Position numbers and translations under genes: made by a program. Of a DNA stretch of 64,000 bases, positions 22,972 to 34,615 are shown piece by piece. The number at the start of each line of letters is the position of its first letter. Position 1 is the stretch's first letter. The stretch is from Phaseolus vulgaris (lineage: Eukaryota; Streptophyta; Magnoliopsida; Fabales; Fabaceae): NCBI RefSeq assembly GCF_000499845.2, contig NC_023759.2, positions 49,822,172 to 49,886,171 on the forward strand, read 5' to 3'. Below the pieces are notes generated by a model. That model had not been told where the DNA came from. It did not search any database and saw only the letters and a list, made by a program, of their open reading frames with translations.

Positions 22972-25900
22972 CTAACAAAGAGGCAGATCCAGTGGAGGAG
23001 GCTCTATGGATTGCAATTTCCCAACACCGTTCTCCACTAACAACACCGTCGCCAAACCCCACCCTATGTGGACGTCCAAGTGACAGTGCATAAGCCACGC
23101 ACCTACAATTGTAATAAATACACACATTATTACAATTCATTCCTCTTTTTTCTTCATCTTCTTGCATAATTCAAACTATAAAAATCATGTTTTGATTGTT
23201 AGTACTATAAATATGCTATTTTGTCGAGTTTACGTACCTGGATTATCAGCAACAAATCGAATAACTGCCCATCCATTTACAGGCACAGCCACTGTGTTCC
23301 TCAAAGGAGGATCAACAAGGTTGAATTTGGCCCTATCTTTCTTGGGGTCGAAGTTGCCGAACCCCTCTGCAACAATGTAGAAATCATAGCCATGAAGATG
23401 GATAGGGTGGTTCTCAGGAGTAACAATGCTAGTATCCTGCAACACAATCTCAACCCTTGACCCGAACTTCAACTTGTGAGCCTTAGTCCCAGGAATAGGT
23501 TGCCACAACGAACGGCTCACGTTGCCGGTGTAGTCGAACTTCACCGGCGGCTTCCCCGGAAAATCGGTGGTGAACACTCCCGGGGTTCTGTGGTAGTGAG
23601 CCTGCAAGATAGAAACGTTGTTGGGGAGCACGAAAGACACGTTGTTCATGCTTGCAGTGAACCTCGTCCCATTGGGTCCCTGCCATAGAAAGTGCTACAA
23701 AAATTAATACCATGTTTAGATTTCACTTATGTTCATGTTTAACATCTTCTAGGTTATGAATGGTTAGAATGTTGGAGTATTATGATATCTTTTCTTTAGT
23801 TCAATTGAATGTTTAATATTAGATTATTTCTAAATTTTCTTTTGTTTGTTTCTTTAGTTCTGATTGGATTCTGATTCCTTTAATTTGTCTTTTCACTTTA
23901 GTTTGTTTATGGTTGTGATTTTTTACAGGATTAATTTTAAGTAGTCGACTGTAAGGCATTGTGTTGTAAAGTCGATTTATTTATAAGGATTGACTCTGAA
24001 ATAATTTATATATATATATATATTATTTCTTAGTGATAAAAAATGTAAACATGTTAAAAAACTTATCTTTTTTAAGATAATAGATGTTACATGTAGTGAC
24101 AATTTTTTATACATAAACTCTTATGTAATGCATATAAGTTTCTAAAGATAAGCGATTAGAAGCACCTTACAAAATTATAAGAAAAGTTAGTTTTACAGAT
24201 TTCAAGAAAAACTGTTTTTGTTTTATGGCATTGATAAGTGAATTAGGTTAATAGTGCAATACCTGACACCTATTTGCTTTGAAGTTTTTGGGGCACTTGT
24301 TGAGTCCTAAGCCCACAGTGAAGAAAAGGCTTTGATCGATTTCAGCGGGGACCTCCACTTTTCTGGGGCTTCTGAAGCTTTTGCTGAAAGCAGTGACGGT
24401 GTTTGTGTCGTTGTAAGCAGGGAGTGGAGGCATTATGGGTTTCGTTTTGTTCTTCACACCTTTAGAATGATGATGTTTAGAATGGTTGCCATGGTGAAGT
24501 GATTTGTATTCCAATATTGCGGTGGTGGTGGTGTTGTCAAACGCAGCGTTTTGAGCAGATTGGTATGCACGCGCCGCCATGTAGTAGCGAGATGGTGGTT
24601 GGTCGCCGGTAATGAGGACATCGGTGGTTTGGCCGGGTCCCAACATGAGGACTTTGGTGGTGAAGGGTTTGAGGTAGGAGGCATCGGCGCCAACCACCGT
24701 AAGTTTGTGGTTTGCGACGGTAAAGAAGAGAGGCTGATTGAGTGCAGCATTGATGACACGTAGAAGGTTTGTTTCTCCACCATGAATTGGAACAATGCTA
24801 GTATCTGTATTTCCAGTCATATAAGAGGGCAAAAAAAGTCACATTCCTAAAACCAAAGAATAAAACAATGTAATGCATTGTATTTGATTTTGAGTAAAAT
24901 ATAAAAAAAGTCATATTATCTTTTAACTTTTGGTTGATCAAATTAGAGTTTTTGAACCATTTTAATTTAAAAATCTTGTGTCTTTGTTTTTGGTTGGGGG
25001 AGACACTTTGTCGTTGAACGAGAACAAAAAGTAAAAAGGGCATCAAGTAGAGGTTGTACCAAAAGAACCATATTGTTGACTTGGTTCTTAAATAATAGAC
25101 ATCTTTAATAATTTCATATCATACGTCATTGTCTTAAAAGGCTTATCTTTTGGTTCCTGTTTTAACTGTTAAATCTTTTGAAAAGTGAAATTATTAAACA
25201 AGACAAGACATGTGACATGTTGAATGTAATCAAACATTAAGAAGTGAATAGAACCTTTGGTAGAGCACTTGTAAAGATCACCAGGTTGACCATTGATGGT
25301 GTAAGCATCAGACACGTTAGGAGCTCCTCCAGTTCTTCTAGCCTCCCTCACCACATCAATAGGGTTTGCGTCCCACCATTCCCCTGATCACCATCATCAC
25401 TTTCACCCTTCAATCTTTGCCCCAAAGCAAAACAACAGCAAAAAAACACCACAATCTCTGTAAATTTAAAAGGGAGAATTGATTACCAAGAAGAATGGGT
25501 GTCTCGTGGTTTGGCTTGGGGAAAGGGTAGAGTTCTCCTTCCCTAGGGCGAATGATTAAAGCACCATAAACGGTGGCTCTCAGCCATGAGCTATGAGCGT
25601 GCCACCAAAGTGTGCCTTCTTGTCCTTGAACAGTAAAACGGTAGGTGTAACTTCCTCCAGGACGAATGGGGCACTGAGTCACAAATTCTGGTCCATCTGC
25701 CCATCCTGTTCTCATTTGCCTAACACCGTGCCTGAAAACACAACCACCAACAAAAACCACTCTCAATAATGCATGTTCCTTGCCAGAAAGAGAAACGAGA
25801 GAATAAATATATTAAGAAGTGGTAGCATGATATGATACCAATGAATTGTGACATTGTAACGAGCTTTGTTGGTGACTTTGACGACTAAAGTGTCTCCATT

Positions 25901-26182
25901 GTTGATTTCCAAGGTTGGGCCGGGGAATTGGCCATTCACAGTGATGGCATTGTGTGTTTTGCACAGCCTCTTCACTGGAGTTGCTTCAACCTAATCCATG
26001 ACAACCAGCAAGGCAACTATTATATATATATATATATCTTACGAGAAAGTAGTAAAAAGAAAGTAAGAGAGCACACATACAAGAAACTCATGCGCGTGAA
26101 TTTTGGCATATGCTGAAGACATGAATGGTGAAGTGAAGAGAAGGAAAATGGCTAAGAAGATGGAGTGGAGAATAGGTTCCAT
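22972..26182 (-). CDS. LAC5: Laccase (multicopper oxidase), LAC5-like
   Basis: Exons in coding order: 26081-26182, 25839-25990, 25487-25731, 25255-25383, 24263-24804, 23238-23679, 22972-23102. All phases agree and give 580 residues, typical of laccases. Plant laccases are secreted enzymes that oxidise monolignols and other phenolics in the cell wall with O2. A hydrophobic signal peptide covers about residues 1-26. The four copper motifs are intact: HWHG at 84-87, WWHAH at 127-131, [10 protein letters not shown] in exon 6, and [12 protein letters not shown] at 543-554, with Leu554 at the axial position of the type 1 copper. Several Asn-X-Ser/Thr sites are present. [29 protein letters not shown] closely matches the LAC5 branch as I recall it. 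The His/Lys-rich insert [16 protein letters not shown] in exon 5 is variable in the family. The donor after exon 4 (GTTCTA) is weak. LAC12/13 are the nearest alternatives. Confidence 0.94.
24735..24755 (-). promoter_or_regulatory. Probable miR397 target site in the laccase coding sequence
   Basis: The 21 bases coding for the INAALNQ region match the complement of miR397 at 19 of 21 positions. One difference (T for C opposite miRNA base 15) still pairs as G:U. The other (C for G opposite miRNA base 2) is a real mismatch near the miRNA 5' end. miR397 is known to cut several plant laccase mRNAs at this codon stretch. The miRNA sequence is from memory. Confidence 0.6.
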
Positions 26183-26237
26183 GTTTGGAGAGCTTAGAGT
26201 GAATATGAATGGTGTAAGCTAAGAGTGAAGGAGGTGG

Positions 26238-26244
26238 TTTTATA
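26238..26244 (-). promoter_or_regulatory. TATA box of the laccase gene
   Basis: The minus strand reads CTATAAAACC, with TATAAAA ending 55 bases before the ATG at 26182. That places transcription start near 26210 and a 5' leader of about 30 bases. Confidence 0.6.
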
Positions 26245-26288
26245 GGGTGGATTAGAGGGTAGAGAAAGAGATAAAGTTGAAATGATTA

Positions 26289-26295
26289 ATTAGGT
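26289..26295 (-). promoter_or_regulatory. Candidate secondary-wall MYB element in the laccase promoter
   Basis: ACCTAAT on the minus strand fits the SMRE consensus ACC(A/T)A(A/C)(T/C) bound by MYB46/MYB83-type regulators of wall genes. It lies about 50 bases upstream of the TATA box. A seven-base match is common by chance, so this is suggestive only. Confidence 0.3.
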
Positions 26296-27022
26296 TAACT
26301 TGGTGGAGATCAGAATCCAAAGGGAAACTAAACTTGGTTCAAACCTATAGGAGTTGTTGTTGCACCCGCTACTTCATTAATTATGCTTACTTCACAAGTT
26401 AGAGGTTTTCTGAAACATAATTATATCCAGATCTTTGTTCCCAAATAAGATGGGTTAACTACAACTTTCTCTAAGCAAAACCCATATAACTGTTTTCAAA
26501 AATGTCTCACTATCATCTAATTCCTGCTATGAATTCAAGTTGCCAATTTTGTAATATATATTTGACTTATTACAAAAACAGGAATTTTAACAAACTCCAT
26601 TTTACTAAATAATTATAATTATTACATATGATTAGGTTATGTTACATACTCATAATCTCAATCAAATTTCATTATAAAGAATCAAAATTTGTAATCTATA
26701 AAAAAAATAATAAGACTCACTAATTGGTAAAGACTATAGTGATCTTAAACTATATAATAATTTCTCCCTTTTACCATCCATCCATTCCATTCTTCGTAAA
26801 AGTATAACCTTTCAAAAAGGCCAAAACAAAAAGCATTTTTACTTTTTTTTCTTTGCTCTGTTGATCGATCAAATTCTTGCAAATTACCTGCAGATAACTA
26901 CATATAGTTTAGTGTAAACTGCCTAAAGTGCACTTTCTTTTCATCTAAAGAATGCTTGCGATTTGTTTTATTGCTCAAGAAATTGGTTAAGTAACAAATA
27001 CTCAATTACATATCCAAATTTA

Positions 27023-27023
<1 letters not shown>

Positions 27024-27073
<50 letters not shown>

Positions 27074-27100
27074 TATAATTATTATTATTATCATTATTAT
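27024..27100. repeat. (ATT)n microsatellite, interrupted
   Basis: A run of ATT/TTA triplets of about 77 bases with a few ATC and AAT interruptions after 27060. Confidence 0.9.
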
Positions 27101-28587
27101 GCGATTGTGGGATAAAGCACCTAATTATTATATTTTAAACACTTTTAAATGTACATAAATAAAGTTATCAATTTTTAAAATATTTAACAACATATTAATA
27201 AAATTATATTAACATTAAAACACATTATTAAATATATTTTTTTAGTTAAACACATATTATTTCTAAAATTTAAAATCTACTTAGATATATTATGATCTTT
27301 CCCCTAGTAATATTAATGATGGTGTACCTATAAGAAAAGTAGGGAATAAAAACATACTTAATATTTTATTAAATTAAACTTATTTTTTTCTATATTTATA
27401 ATAAATAGTTTGAAAAATAACTTAGTTTATAAATTACACTTATTTCTTTATTTTAAATCATATCTTGTTATTCACCAATTTTTATACCTTTTAGGGTACT
27501 GGTTTTGATGGATATAAAATAAAAGAAGTATATATAACTAACTAAAGTGATTTGAGTGCCTCTTCTAACAAGAACTTAGTTAGAAATAATTATGAAAAAT
27601 GTATCTGAAGCCTTAATTGATAAATTAGGTGAGCAGTCACCCAACATGATCTGCCAAGAATAACACGCACAAGAATGTCATACTCAAAAAGAATGTACAC
27701 TTCGTTTTTATTTTTGAGGAACATTGCCGTATACTGTCACATCTTCAACTAATCTCATAGCTCACAGTTTTTCAAATGTTTGACAATTCGCAGGAGAATT
27801 TGGTTTGTTACAGTTGATCATCTGTTTGTGGTTTCACTCCCTCAAATCATTCTTCATACCATGCATATGGATAACACCAATTCATACTTTCACACTTACA
27901 ATACTTTAATACATTAGTTTTCTGAAGAATATAAAAGCTTAATATCTTAAACTGTGAATCAACTTTATTTCATATATAAGGGATACAAAATAAGTATTTT
28001 TGACATACATTTGAGTGCTGAAATTATATGAATTGTTTTGTCAAAAAAATAATATCAGAAAAAGACCATGATTTCTCACAATGTTTCTGCATATATATTG
28101 TATAGGTTCATAATGGTTCGGGGTGATAAAATTGGTTTTAAATTGTTATATACATAATTAAACTATAGAATTGATTTTAGTTACATGTTATAAATATACA
28201 GAGAAGATGGCTTTTGAAATAGTGTACACATTACAAGCTAATTGTTTATATTTGATATGGATGAGAGTTGGTAAAGATACAAGAATGAAAGTGTAGACAA
28301 CGGTTTTTTTTAAAGATGTTTATTTTTTTAAAAGAATATGCATAACTAACAACGTGTTTGATGTAATAAGGTTAAAGTATTTTGTGTCTTTAACTCTTTG
28401 ATTTGTCTATTCTTGATTTTGTTTATGTCAATGTTAGTTTGATGAAATTTGATCTCAGTAGTTTGGAAGATTTTGTGTTATTTGATAGTTTTGAATTTGT
28501 TTATAAGAGTTTTATTCTTGTTGCTGATAAAAAAAAATGTTAATATATTTCTAAAATATTTAACATTTATTTATTAATTTTTTTTTT

Positions 28588-28708
28588 TTTTGAAGATTTC
28601 ACATCGACCAAAGATTAGAGTCTTTCAAAGTATATAAGTGGATGCAAATCTCACTTTATTGAGTCGATTTTGTAAGGTTGAATTAGGCTTAAAATTCATT
28701 CTGTAACA
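28588..28708 (+). mobile_element. Solo TRIM-type LTR
   Basis: About 120 bases with the same order of blocks as the LTRs at 46891-47950: TGAAGATTTCACATCGAC, then GTGGATGCAAATCTCAC, TTTTGTAAGGTTGAATTAG and CTTAAAATTCA, ending CTGTAACA. It is not followed by the TGGTATCAGAG primer site, which makes it a solo LTR. Target-site repeats could not be read in the surrounding T-rich DNA. Confidence 0.6.
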
Positions 28709-29439
28709 TTGTTTTTTAATTAAAGAAAAGAAGGAAATAGAGGTAGTGTGTGTGTGGAGGGTGGTGAGTGTGTGAGGATGTTGTAGAGTAAAGGGTGGTG
28801 GAAAGGAGAGAAAGTTGGACTGGTTGATATTTAGTGTTCCTATGGCATCATGTAATATAAAATATATAAATCTTAAATTGCAAGGAATGATGTATAATCT
28901 GAATGTTGTGTGAAAAATGGCATAAAATGGGTTGATTGATGAATGATGGGAACAGGTATAGAAATCTTTTAGTTTTTGGTTGGTTGTGCGACAAACCGTT
29001 AGAGCGAGAGAAGAAAAGATGAGGGTGATTCGTAGACTTTTGAAGATAAAGAGATGGAGAGACCAAATTGAGATTTGATAGGTGAACAACAAATCATGAT
29101 ACTTCATTATACAAGTTGGTAGAGTTTTTTACTGACTCGTCACATTAAGAAAGGCAAAAATAGGAACTACACCTTCTGTCCTTTGCGATAACGTACCCAC
29201 GTCCAAATTGTAAATATATGCCTCGTGTTATGTATAATTTCTCTCTTCTTTTTCATGGTTACTTATAAAATGGGTACCAAATTTGTTGATTATCTGGGAA
29301 CCTACACCACATTTTCACCCATCATATTCTTCTCTTCCAAAGTGGGACCTTCTTAAACACTAGGCTAGTTTAATTAATTTTTTTTATAACAAGTCATCTC
29401 TTTTTAGGATCCAGACTCATCTAACTAGTTTTTGAATCT

Positions 29440-29843
29440 TTGTTACCTTTAGTTAGGACACGTATATGTCTGTCAATCTCATCATGAAAAATATCTGGAT
29501 TGTATTGGTAAGCGAGATTTAGAGACATAGGAATAATTACATTTAAAGTAGAGTGATTGACTATTATGAAATTTTCTCTTTGACACAATTAAAGATTTGG
29601 TCTTTGATCACATCAAAAACTCTCTTTTATGGGCTTCTCCTTCTCAAATTGGAGCCTAGAATCTTATACAAGGTTTAGTTTGGTTAGATGCTTTTTTTGT
29701 CTTTGAGGAGAACTAACTCTTGTGGTAGCATTGTATGTTAGATTGTTTATGGTTTATACGGTGTATAAGGGTTGAACCACTCCTTAAATAGATTACATTT
29801 ATTTATTTTTCTTTTATTTTTCTTTGTCGATAAAAAAAAAAAA
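29440..29843 (+). mobile_element. Decayed 5'-truncated LINE, 3' end with poly(A)
   Basis: Conceptual translation around 29486-29635 gives fragments such as IWIVLVSEI, RHRNNYI, SRVIDYYEIFSLTQLKIWSL broken by stops, the same C-terminal region as the LINE at 40229-40707. It is followed by the family's 3' tail (GTATAAGGGTTGAACCAC..TCGATAAAAA) and a poly(A) run ending at 29843. The 5' limit is approximate and no target duplication was found. Confidence 0.65.
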
Positions 29844-31817
29844 ATAGATGAAGGTATGATAGGTAGCTAGGTATGATAGGTAGTTAGGTTTGAGTGATAG
29901 TGTTCACTTAGAGGGTGAATAGAGGAGGTGGTGTGTCGCTATAATGGTGTAGAAACTTTTGGTGAGCCATTTGAGTTTCCATAGTGGGTTTCAGTGATAG
30001 TCTTCACAATGGTCGAAAGTCACTATAATGGTTTACAAAGTTTTGGTACCACAAAGGACCAAAAGGTTGCCTAATTAATTGGTACCACAAAGGGTTGCAA
30101 AGTGAACTAGGCCTTCACCCAGCTTTGCCATATAGACTCAACTCAACACCTTTCTAATTTATATATACCAATAGCCAAGTCAATTAAGCTAAACAAAAAT
30201 CTTAACTACTACAAGTTAAATTCAAATCTGGTTACTAAACATTAGTTATAATAAAAACTAAAATTTGTTTGGACGAATTTTAACGCTTTAACAATATAAC
30301 CCTACAAAAAAAAGTTAGATCGGAAAATAATCCTAAACAATCCATAATACAATCTGGATCGGGCCAAATAAATTATTATATAAATTGAGTCGAATATTTT
30401 TTTCGATCTATTTAGCTTGTCATTTAATTGAGCTTAATTAGGTTAGACTGATTAGATTGACTCGTGGGTTTATAAGTAATTTAATTTTACAAAACAGTAA
30501 TTATGTTTTTAGAAAAAAATATTTTAAAACATAGTCTCATGATTTGTCTCTTATCACTGTATATTCTTTTATCTTCGTATTATCGATGGCATCTTTAGAA
30601 GTGTTTGTAAGTGAATTTGGTTGGTACTATAAGGCTCTCATTTTTTTATTTTGTTTTTGCTAAAAGTATTCTTCATTTTATAGTGCCATTGTTTTGACCT
30701 ATCAATTGGGTTTAACCCACCCTAGTCCACATGGATCGGGGCCAAAAAAAAAATGTCCCTATGACCAAAAAGTCCATATAAAAAAAGTCCATAGGACTAA
30801 AATATCACCAAGAGTCTCATAGATGAGTTTTTAAAGTAAAAAGTTTATTTAAAAAATTAAATGAAAAAATACTTTAAAAAATCTTTTAGATCTGAAAAAT
30901 ATTTTATAGAATTTACATTTTGAAATATATTAATACGTTTTATGGGATTGAGTTAGACTTAAAGTACACTTCGTAATAGATTGTATAATATGGTATATTT
31001 TTTTAGAATTGAAAATACCTTTCGGGATGAACAATCTAAAATGTATTAAGGCATTATAGGTCACATATTTTGGTATGTATTTTCATATTTGAAATGTATT
31101 TTTTTATTAGGGTAATAGATTGTAATATGTTTCTAGAATGCATTTTTTATTTTATATTCTAAATTTTGTATAAAAAAATTGTATTGTAAAAATGTAGAAT
31201 CCAAAATATAAAACAAAAATATATAACAAAATTTATAATTCAAAATATAATTCGGTACTGAGCAGTAGACAATTTATTTTCCTTCCTATCATATATATTG
31301 TGACGAAGAATTGTTTAAATCAAAGGTGCTTAAAAATGTAAAAAGATTAGTTCCTTATAAAATATAATAGTGAATTAAATTATGACTACGATTAAATTAC
31401 TTAAAATGGGACAAGAAACAAACAAAAAATGTGCTTTTAACGTCGTAATTATTGGAGATGTTCGAAGTTGTATCTCCAATCACTTGGTATAGTTTTAAAA
31501 CATGTCGCTGTGTATATAAGAAATGAACATTGAAATATTCGAAAAAAACAGCAGTTACGTTTCTATATAACGCATTTATGGGCAGGGGATAGAAAATAGC
31601 AGCTGAGAGAATCTTGCAGAAGAAACAATGATGCTCTCTATTACGTGCCTTGGGAGGAAACATAATTACACACAACTTGGGGCAGAGGGAAGCCACCTTA
31701 TTGTAGTATGTAGTACGTGCAAACTCCACCATTTTCAAACGGCCAAAATTAATATAAGAATGAAAGAATTGTAGAACATTTAATATTGAAGGCAAAAAAA
31801 TGAATGCAAAATTTGTC

Positions 31818-34483
31818 CTATATTATAGAATCATCCCCAGGACTTGCTGTCACTGATCTCTCTGCTCTAATCTCTTCCAGCTGCTGCAGCACTTGATGAA
31901 CTTCTGGTCGTGCTGATGGAGAAGGATCAACACAGTGCAAAGCGAGCTTCAATGTATTTAGCAACTCATCGCCAACTGTTGAAGCATCTCTCATTAAGTC
32001 TGCATCAAAAACCTCATTTGTCCACTCCTCTTTCACAATAGAGGCAACCCACTGAGGTAAATCTACTCCATTCATAGACACCCCAGGTGACTTCCTCGTT
32101 AGGAGTTCTAACAAGATCACACCTAGACTATAGATATCGGTTTTGGAGTTGGCTTTCTTCAGCTTTGAGAGTTCTGGTGCCCTGTATCCCAATGCTCCTG
32201 CAGTAGCTATCACGTTGGTGTTAGCAGCAGCTGTCATCAGCCTAGAAAGACCAAAATCTGCTATTTTAGCATTTGTATTCTCGTCAAGCAATACATTGCT
32301 GGATGTGAGGTTTCCATGTATAATGTTCTCCTGGGAATGGAGGTACAACAATCCACGAGCCATGTCCTGTGCTATTTTCATCCTTGTTTGCCAATCAATG
32401 GATGTTTCAGTTCCACTACCTGCAAATGTTTGACTTATTGTAAGCTATATCAATGAAAAAAATATGATCATAATAAGAGAAAAACACACAAAAAATGTAG
32501 TTTTCCCCTATTTGAAATACCAAACTTACCGTGTAGGAAAGAAGCAACACTTCCTTTAGGCATGTAATCAAAAACCAGAAGCTTCTCCCCTTTGGGTCCC
32601 AAGTAATACGCCCTCAGAGCCAAAACATTGGGGTGTCTAATTTTTCCTAGAACACTGACTTCTGATTCAAATTCTCTCGGACCTTTAGCAATCTTTTCCC
32701 TCAATCTCTTTACTGCAACTTGACTTCCATCCTCCAATATAGCCTTATACACAGTTCCATAGGTGCTCTTTCCCATTATCTCAGCTGTTGCACACAATAA
32801 ATCGTCAGCTGTAAAAGCTATCGGTCCATCAAAATGGACTAGTTTCCCTCCAGCCTCCCCACCTGCTTCAATATCACCAGCAGCAACAGGAGGGATTCCT
32901 TTTTCTGTCCTCATTGTGCCAGTTCTCCCTGCACCTCTGCCCTTCTCGGTCTTTGATGTTGATCTCTTTCTGATCAGACAGAAGAGAAGGACGCAACAAA
33001 GTACGATGAGGACTATGAGAAGAAGTCCTGCTACAATGAGAATAATGTCTTTGGTACTTAGCTTCCTATGATGGTGGTGTTTTGACATTTCATGAGGTGG
33101 AGCAATGACTCCTTCTGATGGAGCTTGTGAAGGACATGGTGTTGAGGGGCTGTATCCACATAGTTGAATATTTCCCACAAATGAGCTTGAGTTGAATTTC
33201 CTGGCAAGTAGAAGGGGAACAGAACCTGAGAGGCTGTTGTAAGAAACATTGAAGAGATCAAGACTACGTTGACTGTTAAAGGAGACTGGAATTTCTCCAC
33301 TGAGATTATTCAGTGAAAAATCAAGCTGCCGAAGAGTGGAAATGCTTGCAATACTTGAAGGAATATGCCCTGTAAATTGGTTTCTACTCAAAATTAGAAC
33401 AGAAAGATTGTGCAAACTCCCTAAAGTTCCAGGGATTTGATTTTCAATGAGGTTGTTCTCAACATTCAGAAGTGTAAGCGAGGATAAATTAGAGAGGGTA
33501 GCGGGCAAGCTCCCATTCAAGGCATTATTTGAAATGTCTAGTGTCTTAAGCTGAGAAAGAGTTCCTATTTCATTCGGTATAGCTCCACTAAACCTATTAT
33601 TACTAAGGGAAATTTCATTCAGTTCTCTTAAGCCACCCAAAGAAGAAGGAACGTTTCCAGTGAAAAAGTTATGATCTAGGATCAAATTTCGAAGCCTAAA
33701 GAACTCATCATTCTTGGAACTCCCACCACCCCAAGAGTTAGGAAGGGGACCAGATAGATTATTATGTTGAAGAGAAAGGAATGTGAGGGAAAGTGAGTGA
33801 GTTAGGCTAGCTGGTAAGGGACCAGAAAAGGAGTTAAAACTCAAGTTAAGCCAATAAAGTTTGGTGGAATTGGCAAGACTATAAGGGATTGGTCCTGTGA
33901 GGAAGTTGTTGCTGAGGTCAAGAGACTGAAGCAAAGGGCAGTAACCTAAGGAAGAAGGGATGGAACCTGTTAGCCTATTGTTGAATAACTGAACACCTCT
34001 AAGGTTAGGAAGAAGTCCAAAAGTGGAAGGGATTGAACCACCAATTTGATTATCATGAAGACTGAGCTTCCTAAGACCTTGAAGCTGGCCAATTTTATCA
34101 GTGATACGCCCCTTCAATCCCTTCCACGGAAGCTGGATCACAATAACCTCTCCCTTAGCACACTTGATACCAACCCAACCTCCGGAACAAGCTCCAAAGC
34201 CACTGTCATTCCAGCTCCGCAAGAACCCTTCAGGATCAACTAACTCCTGCTTGAACGCTTCAAGTGCTAACAAGTTTGATGCTGTCACAACCACTCCATC
34301 CCAGCCCTCATCTTCACACAAAACTGGTTTGAAACATGTGGAGAGAAGCAGAGTCCACACCCAGAAGAGAAACAAAAAACAACTCGAAGGAGTCTTCTTC
34401 CATCTTTCTTTCTTCTTGTCAGAAACATGGTCTTCATGTTGTGAAAACTGACAAGAGTTAAGGTTGGTTTTCTCCACTACCAT
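31818..34483 (-). CDS. IMK3: LRR receptor-like kinase, IMK3/MRLK type
   Basis: Two exons, 32530-34483 and 31818-32419, give 851 residues. It is a plasma-membrane receptor-like protein of the LRR III group related to Arabidopsis IMK2/IMK3 (MRLK), expressed in meristems and reported to interact with the MADS protein AGL24. In order: a basic N-terminal stretch and hydrophobic signal or anchor (35-53), LRR N-cap (about 65-110), about ten LRRs (115-425), a His-rich juxtamembrane, a transmembrane helix (479-503), and a kinase domain (about 555-840). Lys592 of VAVKRL and DFG at 706-708 are present, but the catalytic HRD is HGN (H686-G687-N688), as in the Arabidopsis relative as I remember it, so phosphotransfer is doubtful or atypical. 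The last 170 residues are nearly identical to my recollection of IMK3. The frame stays open upstream to 34882 over GA-rich leader; I chose 34483 because the protein family starts close to the hydrophobic segment. Confidence 0.93.
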
Positions 34484-34609
34484 AACGAAAAGAGATGTTT
34501 TTGAATGAGTGGAAGTGAAAGAGAGTGTGTTGGAAGTGATGTGGAGATAGAGAGGAACAGTTGAAGGATGGTTTTTGTAGTGAGGAGAGAGAGAAAGAGA
34601 GAGAAGGAT

Positions 34610-34615
34610 CACGTG
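34610..34615. promoter_or_regulatory. G-box (CACGTG) in the IMK3 leader or promoter
   Basis: TCACGTGACG lies about 130 bases upstream of the IMK3 start codon, between two GA-rich tracts (about 34580-34605 and 34654-34672) of the kind common in plant 5' leaders. It could bind bZIP or bHLH factors; whether it is transcribed leader or promoter is unclear. Confidence 0.35.

Larger units (their letters stand above)
26183..31817. other. Intergenic, AT-rich, with LTR and LINE remnants
   Basis: Between the laccase promoter and the IMK3 3' end. It holds a TTA-type microsatellite (27024-27100), a solo TRIM-type LTR (28588-28708), a decayed LINE 3' end (29440-29843), and a diverged internal duplication just after it (about 29860-30090). 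The reading frames at 28625-29107 and 31397-31795 (minus) lack any family resemblance. No gene is supported. Confidence 0.55.

Noticed and set aside
28625..29107. 160-codon minus frame
   Set aside because: AT-rich, low-complexity, begins inside a solo LTR and resembles no protein.
31397..31795. 132-codon minus frame just after IMK3
   Set aside because: It falls in the IMK3 3' flank, shows no domain, and has the composition of noncoding DNA.
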